A stretch of DNA of 64,000 bases from Pseudodesulfovibrio indicus (GCF_001563225.1 NZ_CP014206.1:930001-994000), one strand, 5' to 3'; numbered from the stretch's first letter, positions 31,788-40,683 are shown. Made by a program: numbers and translations. Notes: generated by a model from the letters alone, not told the origin.

Positions 31788-33677
31788 ATGGGCAAGAAAA
31801 CCACCCACAAGTTCAAGGCTGAAGTCAGCCAACTGCTCGATATCCTGGTGCATTCGCTGTACACCAACAAGGAGATTTTTCTCCGCGAGCTGATCTCCAA
31901 CGCGTCCGACGCCCTGGAGAAGGCCCGTTTCAAGGGCCAGGCCGAGGGCGCGGAGGATACCGTGGCCCCGGAGATCCGCATCGCCTGCGACGCGGACGCG
32001 GGGACCCTGACCATCACCGACACCGGCGTGGGCATGACCCGCGACGAGCTGATGCGGAACATCGGCACCATCGCCCATTCCGGCACCGCCGAGCTGACCC
32101 GGCTGGCCGGGGAGGGCAAGGAGTCCCTGGATGCGCTCATCGGCCGTTTCGGCGTGGGCTTCTACTCGGTCTACATGGTGGCCGACGAGGTCGAGGTGAC
32201 CACCCGGTCCATCGAGCCGGACGCCAAGCCCGTGGTCTGGACCTCGGACGGGCGCACCGACTACAAGCTTCAGGAGCTGGACGAAGACCTGCCGCGCGGT
32301 ACGAAGATCGTCGTGCGCCTCAAGGAGGACCTGGCCTCCCAGTTCACCAATGCGGCGCACCTCAAGCACATCGTCAACAAGCACTCGAACTTCATCAATT
32401 TCCCGATCTATGTCGGCGACGAGCGGGTGAACACCATCCAGGCCCTGTGGCGCGAGCCAAAGTTCCAGATCACCTCGGAGCAGTACGCCGAATTCTACAA
32501 GTTCCTGACCTTTGATCCGGACGATCCCTTCGACACCCTGCACACCTCGGTGGACGCGCCCGTGCAGTTCAACGCGCTGATGTTCATTCCCAAGCACGGC
32601 GACGATCCGTTCGGCATGGGCCGCGAGAACCGCGGGCTGGACCTGTACGTGCGCCGGGTGCTCATCGAGAAGCAGAACAAGGACCTGCTTCCCGAGTACC
32701 TGGGCTTCGTCAAGGGCGTGGTGGACACCGAGGACCTGCCCCTGAACATCTCCCGCGAGACGCTCCAGGACAACATCCTGATGCGCAAGATCAGCTCCAC
32801 CCTGGTCAAGCAGGTGCTCGACCACCTGGCCAAGATGGCCAAGGACGACGCGGACCGCTACGCTGATTTCTGGCGCGCCCACGGCGAGCTGTTCAAGGCG
32901 GGCTACATGGACTTCCTGAACAAGGACAAGTTCGCCGGCCTGGTCCGGTTCCACTCCTCGGGCCTGGAGGACGAGAAGGGGCTGACCTCCTTCGCGGACT
33001 ACATCACCCGCGCCAAGGAGGACCAGAAGGAGATCTACTATGCCTACGGCCCCAGCCGCGAGGCCCTGAACCTCTCCCCGCACCTGGAGGTCTTCCGTCG
33101 CAAGGGCGTCGAGGTCCTGTACCTCTTCGAGCCCATCGACGAGTTCGTCATGGACGCCCTGAGCGAGTTCGACGGATGGTCCCTGGTCTCCGCCGAGCAC
33201 GCGGACCCGGCCAAGCTCGACAAGTTCGAGTCCCTGGAAGCCGAGGACAAGCCCGAGCCGCTGTCCGACACCGAGAAGCCGGTGCTCGACAAGCTGCTGG
33301 CCCGCATGAAGGACGCGCTGGGCGACGCCGTGACCGAGGTCAAGGCCTCGGCCCGCCTGTCCCGCTCCCCGGTCTGCCTGGCCAACCCGGACGGCAACGT
33401 GACCTCGTCCATGGACAAGATCATGCGCGTCATGAGCAAGGATTCCTCCATCCCCAAGAAGATCCTGGAGGTCAACCCGGACCACCCGCTGGTGCGCAAC
33501 ATGCTGACCATCCTGGAGCGCGACGAGAACGACCCGTTCATCGAGCAGGCCGCCAACCAGCTCTACGAGTCCGCCCTGCTGCTGGAAGGCTACCTGACCG
33601 ATCCCCACGCCCTGGTGGGCCGGGTCCAGGACCTGCTGACCAAGTCGAGCGGCTGGTACGTGGCGAGCGAAAAATAG
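31788..33677 (+). CDS. htpG: Molecular chaperone HtpG (Hsp90)
   Basis: 629 residues. The N-terminal ATPase domain has LYTNKEIFLRELISNASDAL, the DTGVGMT motif and GTIAHSGTAEL, then GRFGVGFYSVYMVA. The middle domain includes RRVLIEKQNKDLLPEYLGFV and the catalytic-loop segment NISRETLQDN. The C-terminal dimerisation region ends in the usual helices. HtpG assists folding and stability of client proteins, notably under heat or oxidative stress. The start at 31788 follows GGAGGT; an upstream in-frame extension overlaps the leader hairpin and is rejected. Confidence 0.96.
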   Translation: MGKKTTHKFKAEVSQLLDILVHSLYTNKEIFLRELISNASDALEKARFKGQAEGAEDTVAPEIRIACDADAGTLTITDTGVGMTRDELMRNIGTIAHSGTAELTRLAGEGKESLDALIGRFGVGFYSVYMVADEVEVTTRSIEPDAKPVVWTSDGRTDYKLQELDEDLPRGTKIVVRLKEDLASQFTNAAHLKHIVNKHSNFINFPIYVGDERVNTIQALWREPKFQITSEQYAEFYKFLTFDPDDPFDTLHTSVDAPVQFNALMFIPKHGDDPFGMGRENRGLDLYVRRVLIEKQNKDLLPEYLGFVKGVVDTEDLPLNISRETLQDNILMRKISSTLVKQVLDHLAKMAKDDADRYADFWRAHGELFKAGYMDFLNKDKFAGLVRFHSSGLEDEKGLTSFADYITRAKEDQKEIYYAYGPSREALNLSPHLEVFRRKGVEVLYLFEPIDEFVMDALSEFDGWSLVSAEHADPAKLDKFESLEAEDKPEPLSDTEKPVLDKLLARMKDALGDAVTEVKASARLSRSPVCLANPDGNVTSSMDKIMRVMSKDSSIPKKILEVNPDHPLVRNMLTILERDENDPFIEQAANQLYESALLLEGYLTDPHALVGRVQDLLTKSSGWYVASEK

Positions 33678-33702
33678 CCCGTCCGCGATTAGAGGACATC
33701 AC

Positions 33703-33735
33703 GGGGACCCGGCCATGCGCCGGGTCCCCTTTTTT
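33703..33735 (+). terminator. Terminator of htpG
   Basis: GGGGACCCGGC and GCCGGGTCCCC with loop CATGC, then six T. Confidence 0.88.
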
Positions 33736-33839
33736 CATTTCGGGAACGACCGGGGCCGCCGCAAATAATAACATCCGCACCCCGACGGGCGTGCTATGGG
33801 GAAGGAAACCGTTCAACCTCTATTCAAAGGAGCGCACAC

Positions 33840-34202
33840 ATGCCCAACATGGATTACCCGGGTCCCTGCCCCAGCTGCATGGGTATCGACGGCTGCCCGA
33901 CGGACGCGGGCAAGGCGGAGGCGGTCGCCCACTACTGCAAGGGGCTGGAGATGGAACTCAACAGCTGGAAAGCGCGGCTTTACGATGTCCTGGCGTCGGA
34001 CAAGAGCGGCGACGTGGCTGACGAGATCATCCTGATCAAGTCTCTGGTCAAGGAGATCGAGGCCATCGCCAAGGATATGGAGGCCGTCTGCCCGACGAGC
34101 CTCGGTGCCCAGGAAAAGCGCATCGGTACGAAGCTCGAGGACCTGCGGGTCCACTACACCAAGGCCCTCAACGTTCTTGCACCAGGTTGGTTCGGCGGCT
34201 AG
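33840..34202 (+). CDS. Small cysteine-containing helical protein, 120 residues
   Basis: The N-terminus has GPCPSCMGIDGCP, a possible metal site with a further cysteine in HYCKGLEME, and one later cysteine (MEAVCPTSLG). The rest is helical and amphipathic (ADEIILIKSLVKEIEAIAKD). AAAGGAGCG lies just upstream of the ATG. The family is not recognised. The cysteine pattern resembles small zinc- or Fe-S-binding proteins of anaerobes. It is a single-gene unit between the htpG terminator and a long hairpin at 34251. Confidence 0.65.
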   Translation: MPNMDYPGPCPSCMGIDGCPTDAGKAEAVAHYCKGLEMELNSWKARLYDVLASDKSGDVADEIILIKSLVKEIEAIAKDMEAVCPTSLGAQEKRIGTKLEDLRVHYTKALNVLAPGWFGG

Positions 34203-34250
34203 TCCGCCGGTCCTGTCCACCCGGTCCGAGGGAAGGGATGGGTACGACAA

Positions 34251-34296
34251 GGCGGCGGCCGGTCCGGGAATCTCCCGGACCGGCCGCCCGCCGTTT
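34251..34296. terminator. Hairpin between convergent genes, probable terminator
   Basis: GGCGGCCGGTCCGGGA and TCCCGGACCGGCCGCC pair over 16 bp around ATC. The T tract is weak (CCGTTTG), but the stem is strong and the position fits both the small cysteine protein and dgt. Confidence 0.55.
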
Positions 34297-34303
34297 GAAA
34301 ACG

Positions 34304-35650
34304 CTAGTAGCCCAGCCCCAGGAACTTCCGGCACAGGTCCGTGGCGTAATGGTCGGTCATGCCGGAGATGTAGTCCACGATGGCCATGATGATCCGGTAT
34401 TGGCAGCGGTTCTCGTCGGCGACGATGGCGTCGATGACCGAGGGGCCGATAATGGAGCGGATTTTCCGGTTGGTGGAGGAGAGCCCGGTCTTGGGCTGGC
34501 AGTACCGGTCCACGTCGGCCATGGTCTGGTCCAGGAGCCGGAAGAGTCCGTTTTGCGCGCCCAGCTCCAGGGTGGCCTTGCGCCGGGAGTGGAAGAGCCG
34601 CTCCTTGATGGTCCCGTACACGGCCCGGATGCGGCCGCAGATGCCGGTGGATTGTTCCATCAGGCTGGAGTCCAGGTCGAAGGAGCCGGTCATGATGGCC
34701 TCGTAGTGGGTCTGGAACAGTTCCGCGGCGTCCCTGGTCGCCTTGTTGATGAGTTTTGCCCGCAGATAGCTGTTGCGCTGGCGGAAATGGGCGCTCAACA
34801 GCCATTCGTGCGCCTGCCCAGGGCCGGTTTCCAGTTCCAGCGGTTCGGCAAAGCTGTCCAGCATGAACATCTCGTCCAGAATGCCCATCTCCGTCGCGTC
34901 CTCGATGTCGATGATCCGGTAGCAGATGTCGTCGGCGGCTTCGGTCAGGTAGGCCAGGGGCGGGCGGGACCACCGCCGGTCCATGGGGATGAGCCCGAGG
35001 GCGTCGGCCACCTTGTCCATGGCTTCGGCCTCGGTCTGGAAAAAACTGAATTTATCCTTGCCCTTGGGGGCGTCGTAGGAGGACCAGGGGTATTTGAGGA
35101 CGGCCCCGAGCACGGCGTAGGTCGGGCTGATGCCGGTCTGGACGAACCCCGTGTTGACCAGGATGCGCACGGACATGGCGTTGCCGTCGAACCGGGTGAA
35201 GTCGGTCAAGCATTCGGCGGGCAGGAGCTTGTATTCCTCGGCGTGGGCCTTGAACCACTCCTTGATCGCCTCCTCGCCGCTGTGTCCGAAGGGCGGGTTG
35301 CCGATGTCGTGGGCCAGGCAGGCGGCCTGGACGGCCTCGCCCACGTCCTTGGGCGACAGACCGGGGGGCAGCTCCTTCCGGTCCTCCAGGAAATACCCGA
35401 TGAGCTCGCCCAGGCTCTTGCCCACCGAGGCCACCTCCAGGCTGTGGGTCAGCCGGGAGTGGATGTGGTCGTTCTCGTTGAGCGGATGGACCTGGGTCTT
35501 GCGCGCCAGCCGCCGGAAGTGGTCGCTGAACAGGATGCGGTCTATGTCCCGCTGAAAGGGGCTGCGGATGTCGGTGCTCTCGCTCTCGCGCCCGTAGCGC
35601 GTGGCGTCGAGCAGCCTGGTCCAATCCATGCGCCGGTTTTCGGTTGCCAT
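34304..35650 (-). CDS. dgt: Deoxyguanosinetriphosphate triphosphohydrolase (HD domain)
   Basis: 448 residues. The N-terminal block SDHFRRLARKTQVHPLNEND is the dGTPase signature; metal ligands are in SRLTHSLEVASVG, LAHDIGNPPFGHSGEE and later RIIDIEDATEMG. The family splits dGTP into deoxyguanosine and triphosphate, or acts as a dNTPase controlling precursor pools and phage replication. The ATG at 35650 is preferred over one 204 bases upstream because CCAAGGATCG supplies a ribosome site and the extension reads as non-coding. Confidence 0.9.
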   Translation of the reverse strand: MATENRRMDWTRLLDATRYGRESESTDIRSPFQRDIDRILFSDHFRRLARKTQVHPLNENDHIHSRLTHSLEVASVGKSLGELIGYFLEDRKELPPGLSPKDVGEAVQAACLAHDIGNPPFGHSGEEAIKEWFKAHAEEYKLLPAECLTDFTRFDGNAMSVRILVNTGFVQTGISPTYAVLGAVLKYPWSSYDAPKGKDKFSFFQTEAEAMDKVADALGLIPMDRRWSRPPLAYLTEAADDICYRIIDIEDATEMGILDEMFMLDSFAEPLELETGPGQAHEWLLSAHFRQRNSYLRAKLINKATRDAAELFQTHYEAIMTGSFDLDSSLMEQSTGICGRIRAVYGTIKERLFHSRRKATLELGAQNGLFRLLDQTMADVDRYCQPKTGLSSTNRKIRSIIGPSVIDAIVADENRCQYRIIMAIVDYISGMTDHYATDLCRKFLGLGY

Positions 35651-35860
35651 GCACGATCCTTGGGTTTCGTTGAACGGATAAAACCTCCGGGAATATGAGC
35701 CGATAACCCCCCATCGGTCAACCGCCCCGCTTCGCTCCAACCTCTTTCTGCTCCTCCCCCGACCCCAAGGGCGGCGAGCGCAGCGCATGCCGCCCGCACG
35801 AAGGCCTCCCACGTTGCCGCACGGACCGAGGCCCGCCATCCCAAGCCGACGCAAGCCCGC

Positions 35861-35904
35861 AAAAAAGGCGGGGGCGGGATGTCAATCCCGCCCCCGCCTT
35901 TTTT
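35861..35904 (-). terminator. Terminator of flgM
   Basis: GGCGGGGGCGGGAT and ATCCCGCCCCCGCC flank GTCA, with a T run on the minus strand. It lies ten bases after the flgM stop. Confidence 0.85.
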
Positions 35905-35913
35905 CGGGCGCCC

Positions 35914-36141
35914 CTACAACGTGGGGTCCATGGCCGACGTGAGCAGCCTGGCGATGTCCATGACGTCCGGCTCGTAGCGGCCGGAATCGACCTCCGCCTT
36001 GAGCCGGGCGATCTTGCGCGCCCGTTCGTCCGGCGTATCGCGGTGGCGGCGGCCCGTCTCCACGTCGTCGAAACCGTCGATCACGCAATCGGTTTCCCTG
36101 TCCGCCGCATCCAGGACGCGGCTATCGTCATAACCCTTCAT
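35914..36141 (-). CDS. flgM: Anti-sigma-28 factor FlgM
   Basis: 75 residues. The C-terminal two-thirds carry the FlgM pattern RARKIARLKAEVDSGRYEPD followed by VMDIARLLTSAMD; the N-terminus is acidic and looks unstructured, as usual for FlgM. By family it binds sigma-28 (FliA) until the hook is complete and is then exported. A sigma-28-type promoter lies about 180 bases upstream with a structured leader between. No other flagellar genes are adjacent, as with flgE at 24.2 kb. Confidence 0.8.
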   Translation of the reverse strand: MKGYDDSRVLDAADRETDCVIDGFDDVETGRRHRDTPDERARKIARLKAEVDSGRYEPDVMDIARLLTSAMDPTL

Positions 36142-36310
36142 TAACCCCTCCCTGGGTTATTGAAGTCAGTGGGAAGGATGTCTCACGTCCTTCCCGGAGG
36201 TCTCCCCTCATCCGCTGCGACAGCCTCCGGCCGCGTCCCTGCGACCGGGCTCTCCCGCAACCCGCGGATGGTTTCCTTGCTTCGTCCGAACGCACCGGAC
36301 GACCGCGGTT
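36142..36310 (-). ncRNA. Structured 5' leader of flgM (candidate regulatory RNA)
   Basis: Between promoter and start codon the minus strand can fold into at least three hairpins. An outer stem GCAACCGCGG/CCGCGGGTTGC encloses CGTCCG-GTGCGTT-CGGACG. A second stem is CGGTCGC/GCGGCCG. A third, GGGAAGGA-CGTGAGACA-TCCTTCCC, is perfect and lies just before the gene. It does not match a riboswitch I recognise, though GGACGAAGC recalls part of cyclic-di-GMP aptamers. Confidence 0.45.
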
Positions 36311-36317
36311 GCTTCTC

Positions 36318-36344
36318 TTATCGGACGCCGCCCCCGAATGCTTA
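36318..36344 (-). promoter_or_regulatory. Sigma-28 (FliA) promoter of flgM
   Basis: On the minus strand TAAGCATT, exactly 11 bases, then TCCGATAA. The consensus is TAAAGTTT-N11-GCCGATAA; the -10 box matches 7 of 8 and the spacing is exact. Confidence 0.75.
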
Positions 36345-36506
36345 GGGGCGGGGAACATATTTCCAATATTAATATTGTGATGTAATTGCAGATGGATGGG
36401 ATGCCACCGTTCCGCGGGGAAACGGGCCGGGAAGGGCGTATCCCAAAGGTTTCCGGGAGGTTCGCCGCATCGGGCGGAAAGGGTCGGGCCGGGGAGAAAA
36501 AGCGGG

Positions 36507-36890
36507 CTAGACGTTTACCTTGAACCCCAGGTCGAGGTCGCAGGCTGCTTGGCCTCCTCGAATCCCCCAGTTTTCCAGGGGCTCGTCGGACAGGACCACG
36601 AACACGTCCAGCGGGTCCACGCCGCACGCCTCCAGGTTGGCGGTCACGGCTGCGTACAGGGCGCGCTTGGCCTCAAGGGAACGCCCGGCAAAGAGCTTGA
36701 TCTCCACCAGCACGCGGTCGGGCCGCTCCGGGCAGTCCCAGTTGCCCTCCGGGATCTCGTTGACGAACTGAAAACGGTCGTTCTCCGGGATGCGCAGCGC
36801 GTCCACCAGGGCAGCGTGCACCCCGTCCATGATCCGGCGCTTCTGGCCCGCGGTGCGGCCCGAGCGCATGGTCAGCTTGATGAGCGGCAT
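36507..36890 (-). CDS. Tautomerase-family protein
   Basis: 127 residues beginning MPLIKLTMRSGRTAGQKRRI: the proline directly after the start methionine is the catalytic base of 4-oxalocrotonate tautomerase-like and MIF-like enzymes. A second beta-alpha-beta unit follows (VLVEIKLFAGRSLEAKRALY, CGVDPLDVFVVLSDEPLENW), as in longer tautomerases. GGAGGAGCC lies directly before the ATG at 36890, so the upstream in-frame extension is rejected. The substrate is unknown. Neighbouring genes give no pathway hint. Confidence 0.82.
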   Translation of the reverse strand: MPLIKLTMRSGRTAGQKRRIMDGVHAALVDALRIPENDRFQFVNEIPEGNWDCPERPDRVLVEIKLFAGRSLEAKRALYAAVTANLEACGVDPLDVFVVLSDEPLENWGIRGGQAACDLDLGFKVNV

Positions 36891-37194
36891 GGCTCCTCCT
36901 TGTGGCCGCCAGATGTACTCCGCGCCCCGTCCGGGCGCAACCCCCGGCCCGGTTCCGACCCGGTCCCGCCCTCCCGCGACGCACTCCCGCGCCGGATCGT
37001 CACCCGTTCGACATGACCCGCACGGGGCCAGCGGATATTTTGCATCTAGACTTTTTCGTGAAAACTGGTCATGCTTCGGACAACTGGTAGAACCATAGCG
37101 GAGGCGCAAATGAAATTGATTCGCTGATTCCCGGACACGGGTACCTTGACGTGAAAAGCCCAGGAATCAACTACCAACCACCGGACGGGGGATT

Positions 37195-38385
37195 ATGGCC
37201 CAGAAGCACTTTGTCCTCGACACCAACGTCCTCATTGAAAACCCCAAATGCATCGTCGCCCTGCGCAACGGGGTGGAAAACCAGATCTACATTCCCTATA
37301 CCGTCCTCGACGAGCTGGACGGCCTGAAGAAAGACCCGCGCATCGGCCACATCGTGGCCCAGGCGGTGCGCGCCATCCTCGAAGACCCCGACGTCAACAT
37401 CTTCCCGCCCGATTTCGCGGCCACCCTGACCGACACCCTGATGGACGACCGCATCCTGAAGGAGATCCTGCACGTGGGGCCGGAAGAGGCGACGCTGATC
37501 ACCAACGACCGCATCCTGCAGATCAAGGCCAAGTGCTACGGCATTCCCAGCGAGGAATACCGCGACTCCGACCCGTTCCGGTCCGAGTCCCAGCGCTACA
37601 CCGGGTTCGTGGAGGACGGCGACGAGCTGGTGCGCAACTGTTTCCGCTGGGAGAACGGCGTGCCCGTCTTCCACGGCCCCGAAGGGCCCAAGGAAGTGGG
37701 CTACACCCACGAGATATGGGGCGTGAAGCCGCGCAGCGTGTACCAGAACCTGGCCCTGGAGCTGATGCTCTGCGAGGGCATCGACCTGGTCTCCATCCAG
37801 TCCGAGGCGGGCTACGGCAAGACCTTCCTGTCCCTGGCCGCCGCCCTGTACCTGATGCTGGAGCGCAAGGACAATCCCTACCGCAAGATATACCTGGTCA
37901 AGCCCGTGGTGGAGATCGGGGCCAAGATGGGCTACCTGCCCGGCGACATCGAAGAGAAGATGCTGCCGTACATCAAGTACATCCAGGACCTGCTCATCAA
38001 GCTCCACGACATCCGGCCCTGCAACCGCATCTGGTTCGACCCGCAGTCCGATTCGTTCAAGTTCAACCCCAAGAAGTTCGAGGTCCAGCCCGTGGCCTTC
38101 CTGCGCGGCATGAACATCGAGAACGCGGTGGTCATCGTGGACGAGATGCAGAACCTGTCGCGCGGCGAGACCCGCGCCCTGCTCACCCGCATGGGCGAGG
38201 GGGTCAAGTGCATCTGCCTGGGCGACACCCGGCAGGTGGACAACCCGTACCTCAACGAGTCCAACAACGGGCTTAACTGGACAGTGCGCAAGCTGAAGGG
38301 GTACAAGAACTATGCGCACATGGTTCTCAAGGGGGACCGGTCGCGCGGTCCGATCACGGACATCGTCCTGAAATCCAAGCTGTAA
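37195..38385 (+). CDS. PIN domain-PhoH ATPase fusion (PhoH2-like)
   Basis: 396 residues. The N-terminal PIN nuclease domain has FVLDTNVLIENP, the acidic VLDELDGLKKD and a later acidic LITNDRILQIKA. The C-terminal PhoH ATPase has the P loop SEAGYGKTFLSLAAALY, the Walker B VVIVDEMQNLSRGE and a sensor motif GDTRQVDNPY. PhoH2-type proteins are reported as RNA helicase-nucleases. A GGGGGA site precedes the ATG. The 304 bases upstream hold no gene apart from a 5-codon frame (37110-37127) with a good ribosome site. The next gene begins 32 bases later. Confidence 0.92.
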   Translation: MAQKHFVLDTNVLIENPKCIVALRNGVENQIYIPYTVLDELDGLKKDPRIGHIVAQAVRAILEDPDVNIFPPDFAATLTDTLMDDRILKEILHVGPEEATLITNDRILQIKAKCYGIPSEEYRDSDPFRSESQRYTGFVEDGDELVRNCFRWENGVPVFHGPEGPKEVGYTHEIWGVKPRSVYQNLALELMLCEGIDLVSIQSEAGYGKTFLSLAAALYLMLERKDNPYRKIYLVKPVVEIGAKMGYLPGDIEEKMLPYIKYIQDLLIKLHDIRPCNRIWFDPQSDSFKFNPKKFEVQPVAFLRGMNIENAVVIVDEMQNLSRGETRALLTRMGEGVKCICLGDTRQVDNPYLNESNNGLNWTVRKLKGYKNYAHMVLKGDRSRGPITDIVLKSKL

Positions 38386-38417
38386 GGCCGCCGCCCCGGC
38401 GGCCATGGGGAATACGC

Positions 38418-39542
38418 ATGGCGCATCGGCGCACCCTCCTCCCGCTCCTGGCCGGGCTCTGGCTCTTCTGCCTCGTCCTGGCCGTTCCCGGCCCGGCCCG
38501 CGCCGAGTCGCCGGAGATGCTCGCGCCCATGCGCACCGCCGCGTTCCCGTCGCTGGAGTCCGCCATCCGCATCAAGGGGCCGCTCAACTTCTGCGGCGAA
38601 TTCGTTCCCCTGCACCTGCCCGAGGTGCGCGAGCGGCTGGAAAAGGAACTCCTGCTCATGCTCTGGGACCGCGCCCAGGTCATCCTCTGGCTCAAGCGCA
38701 CCGGGCGGTACTTCCCGCATATCGAGACCGTGCTCCGGGGCGCGTCCATGCCCGACGACCTCAAGTACGTGGCGGTCATCGAGTCCGCCCTCAAGCCGTT
38801 GGCCGGGTCCAGCCGGGGTGCGCGCGGCATCTGGCAGTTCATCCCGTCAACGGGCCGAAACTACGGCCTGACCGTGGACGGACTCATCGACGAGCGGCGC
38901 AACTTCTATTTTGCCACCCGCGCCGCCGCCGAGTACCTCCGCGCCCTGCACGACCAGTTCGACTCCTGGACCCTGGCCTGCGCCGCCTACAACATGGGCG
39001 AGCAGGGGCTGGCCCGGCAGGTGGAGATGCAGGAGGTGGCGGACTACTACCACCTGCACCTGCCCGACGAGACCGAGCGGTACGTGCTGCGCGCCATCGC
39101 GGCCAAGCTCATCCTGACCGACCCGGCGCGGTACGGGTTCGACCTGCACCCCGAGGACTTCTACCGGCCCGTGAAGTTCGACCGGGTCAAGCTCAGGGGC
39201 AAGTACCCCACGCCGTTGACCCTGGTGGCCAAGGCCGCCGGGACCTATTACAAGGACATCCGCGACCTGAACCCGCAGTTCCTGGGCGAGGCCGTGCCGT
39301 CCGGACAGCACACCGTGTTTCTGCCCGAAGGCGCGGCCGAGGAGTTCACCGCGAAGTACCAGCCGCTCATGGCCAAGTACCGGGAGACGCTCAAGCCGGA
39401 AACCTATGTGGTGAAGTCCGGGGATTCGCTGACCGAGATCGCGCGGCGGCACGACATGACGCTGCATCAGTTGTGTCGGTTGAACAAGTTGACCACGCGG
39501 GCGACGATTCATCCGGGGCAGAAGTTGTTGGTGCACCAGTAG
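38418..39542 (+). CDS. Membrane-bound lytic murein transglycosylase with LysM (MltD-like)
   Basis: 374 residues. Signal peptide PLLAGLWLFCLVLAVPGPAR with a consensus cleavage after ARA. The transglycosylase core has the catalytic glutamate in LKYVAVIESALKP, then SSRGARGIWQFIPSTGRNYG and the block TLACAAYNMGEQGLARQ. One LysM repeat ends the protein (YVVKSGDSLTEIARRHDMTL ... KLLVHQ). The family cleaves the glycan strand of peptidoglycan with anhydro-muramic product. It closely follows the PIN-PhoH gene and may be co-expressed. Confidence 0.9.
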   Translation: MAHRRTLLPLLAGLWLFCLVLAVPGPARAESPEMLAPMRTAAFPSLESAIRIKGPLNFCGEFVPLHLPEVRERLEKELLLMLWDRAQVILWLKRTGRYFPHIETVLRGASMPDDLKYVAVIESALKPLAGSSRGARGIWQFIPSTGRNYGLTVDGLIDERRNFYFATRAAAEYLRALHDQFDSWTLACAAYNMGEQGLARQVEMQEVADYYHLHLPDETERYVLRAIAAKLILTDPARYGFDLHPEDFYRPVKFDRVKLRGKYPTPLTLVAKAAGTYYKDIRDLNPQFLGEAVPSGQHTVFLPEGAAEEFTAKYQPLMAKYRETLKPETYVVKSGDSLTEIARRHDMTLHQLCRLNKLTTRATIHPGQKLLVHQ

Positions 39543-39677
39543 GGTGCACCAAGTATTGGTGAATTAAGAGTAGAAGAGTTGAAGAGATGAGGAAGGCCGC
39601 CTTGAGGGCGGCTTTTTTGTGGGATGCGCGCTGAGGCGCGAGAGCCAGTGAGGCGGCTGCGCCGCCTCGGCTTCCAT

Positions 39678-40099
39678 GCCCTCCCGGCGGGGTTCTTTCT
39701 TTTCAGGGCGAAAGAAAGAACCAAAGAACGCCCTGGGGGGGGACCACCGCCCGAGTTTGGACACCAAGAATCCGATCCGCTCGGGACGGCTCCATCCGAT
39801 CAAAAGTATAGTTCGTGCCTCCACGGGAACGTCCCTTTTAAGGGATGCCTCCGGGCCACGGGAGCGGAGCCGCCGCCCCTTCGCGGTCGGCTTCTAGGCG
39901 TCCGGAACAGGGCTCGCTCCGTGCTGCCTGACGAAACTGCGTGCGAAGGAAGAGGGGCCTTCGTAAGGCTTGGCGGGGTATGAAAGCCGCTGTTTGGGGC
40001 TGCGCCCCAAAGACGCCCCAGAAGAGGAACGTTGGGCGGGCCTTGGGTGCGGGAGAGCCACTGTTTGAGGCTGCGCCTCAAAGGCGTTCCAGGGGAGGG
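39678..40099 (+). repeat. Mosaic repeat R, copy 2 (no P element)
   Basis: Same module order as copy 1 at 29053, but the junction reads GATCCGCTCGGGACGGCTCC (39774-39793) with nothing inserted. The region from AGCGGAGCCGCCGCCCCTTC to GAAGAGGGGCCTTCGTAAGG is nearly identical to copy 1. A second, diverged tail module follows (ACTGTTTGAGGC/GCGCCTCAAA). The rest of 39543-40273 holds only repeat fragments. Confidence 0.85.
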
Positions 40100-40126
40100 C
40101 GGGCACGGAGTACGTTTTGGCCCCCA

Positions 40127-40243
40127 TGGAGCGATTCGGATGGAGCAGCCATCCGACAGCGGCTCTCGCCCTCGCGCTGGCACGAGGCTTTGATCACCCC
40201 TTTGGGGCGTTGCGGAAAGACCGCAACGTCCAAATCCGCTGTC
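40127..40243. repeat. Repeat module Q, copy 2, within a larger inverted repeat
   Basis: Starts GGAGCGATTCGGATGG and continues GCAGCCATCCGACAGCGG. GACAGCGG (40155-40162) pairs with CCGCTGTC (40236-40243), enclosing a separate hairpin GTTGCGG-AAAGA-CCGCAAC. It ends next to GAAAGCCGCTTCCCG, similar to the edge of P copy 2. Confidence 0.6.
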
Positions 40244-40273
40244 GAAAGCCGCTTCCCGAAAGATCACCCCACG

Positions 40274-40621
40274 CTAATCATGGGCCGGGCGGGATGTTCC
40301 GTAGTTCCTCGCCAGGTATTCGATGATCGCCTTGTGGTCGTTGATGAAGGTCTTGTCCTCAAAGGTCGAGACCGGGAGGCCGTCGGCCTTGGCCGGCTCG
40401 GCAACGATGAGGCAGGGGCAGTCCTGGTTGGTTTCGCCGAGCAGGGCCACTATTTCGGGGCGCGGGCGCTTGAAGTCGATGGTTCGGACGTCGAGCCTTT
40501 CGCGGAGTTCGGGATGGTAGTGGAGCAGGCCCTCGGTGATCGCGCATTCCGGGCAGTAGAGGGGGCCTTGCAGGTCGCGGGTGAAGCCCGCCGCCAGGGT
40601 GAAGAGGATGTCTTTGGCCAT
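40274..40621 (-). CDS. DUF3088-type thioredoxin-fold protein
   Basis: 115 residues beginning MAKDILFTLAAGFTRDLQGP. A cysteine pair occurs in LYCPECAITEGLL, the usual position for a thioredoxin-like active site, and two more in QDCPCLIVAE. The pattern matches a small family of unknown function (DUF3088). AGGAGACC precedes the ATG at 40621. A redox role is plausible from the CxxC motifs but unproven. It is flanked by repeats and by the terminator shared with the alanine dehydrogenase gene. Confidence 0.75.
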   Translation of the reverse strand: MAKDILFTLAAGFTRDLQGPLYCPECAITEGLLHYHPELRERLDVRTIDFKRPRPEIVALLGETNQDCPCLIVAEPAKADGLPVSTFEDKTFINDHKAIIEYLARNYGTSRPAHD

Positions 40622-40683
40622 GTGGTCTCCTTTGTCGTTGCGTGGGGCCGAGCATAGCACGGGCCGGTCAGGACCGGGGAAAG

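Noticed and set aside
36128-36358. 76-residue frame covering the flgM leader
   Set aside because: Overlaps the sigma-28 promoter and the hairpins and runs out of frame into flgM; better explained as untranslated leader.
37110-37127. Five-codon frame (MKLIR) with a good GGAGG before the PIN-PhoH gene
   Set aside because: Too short to support as a gene; at most a leader peptide.
40176-40196. TGGCACG sequence resembling a sigma-54 -24 box
   Set aside because: The base pair ten positions on is TG, not GC, and the site is inside a repeat with no gene following.
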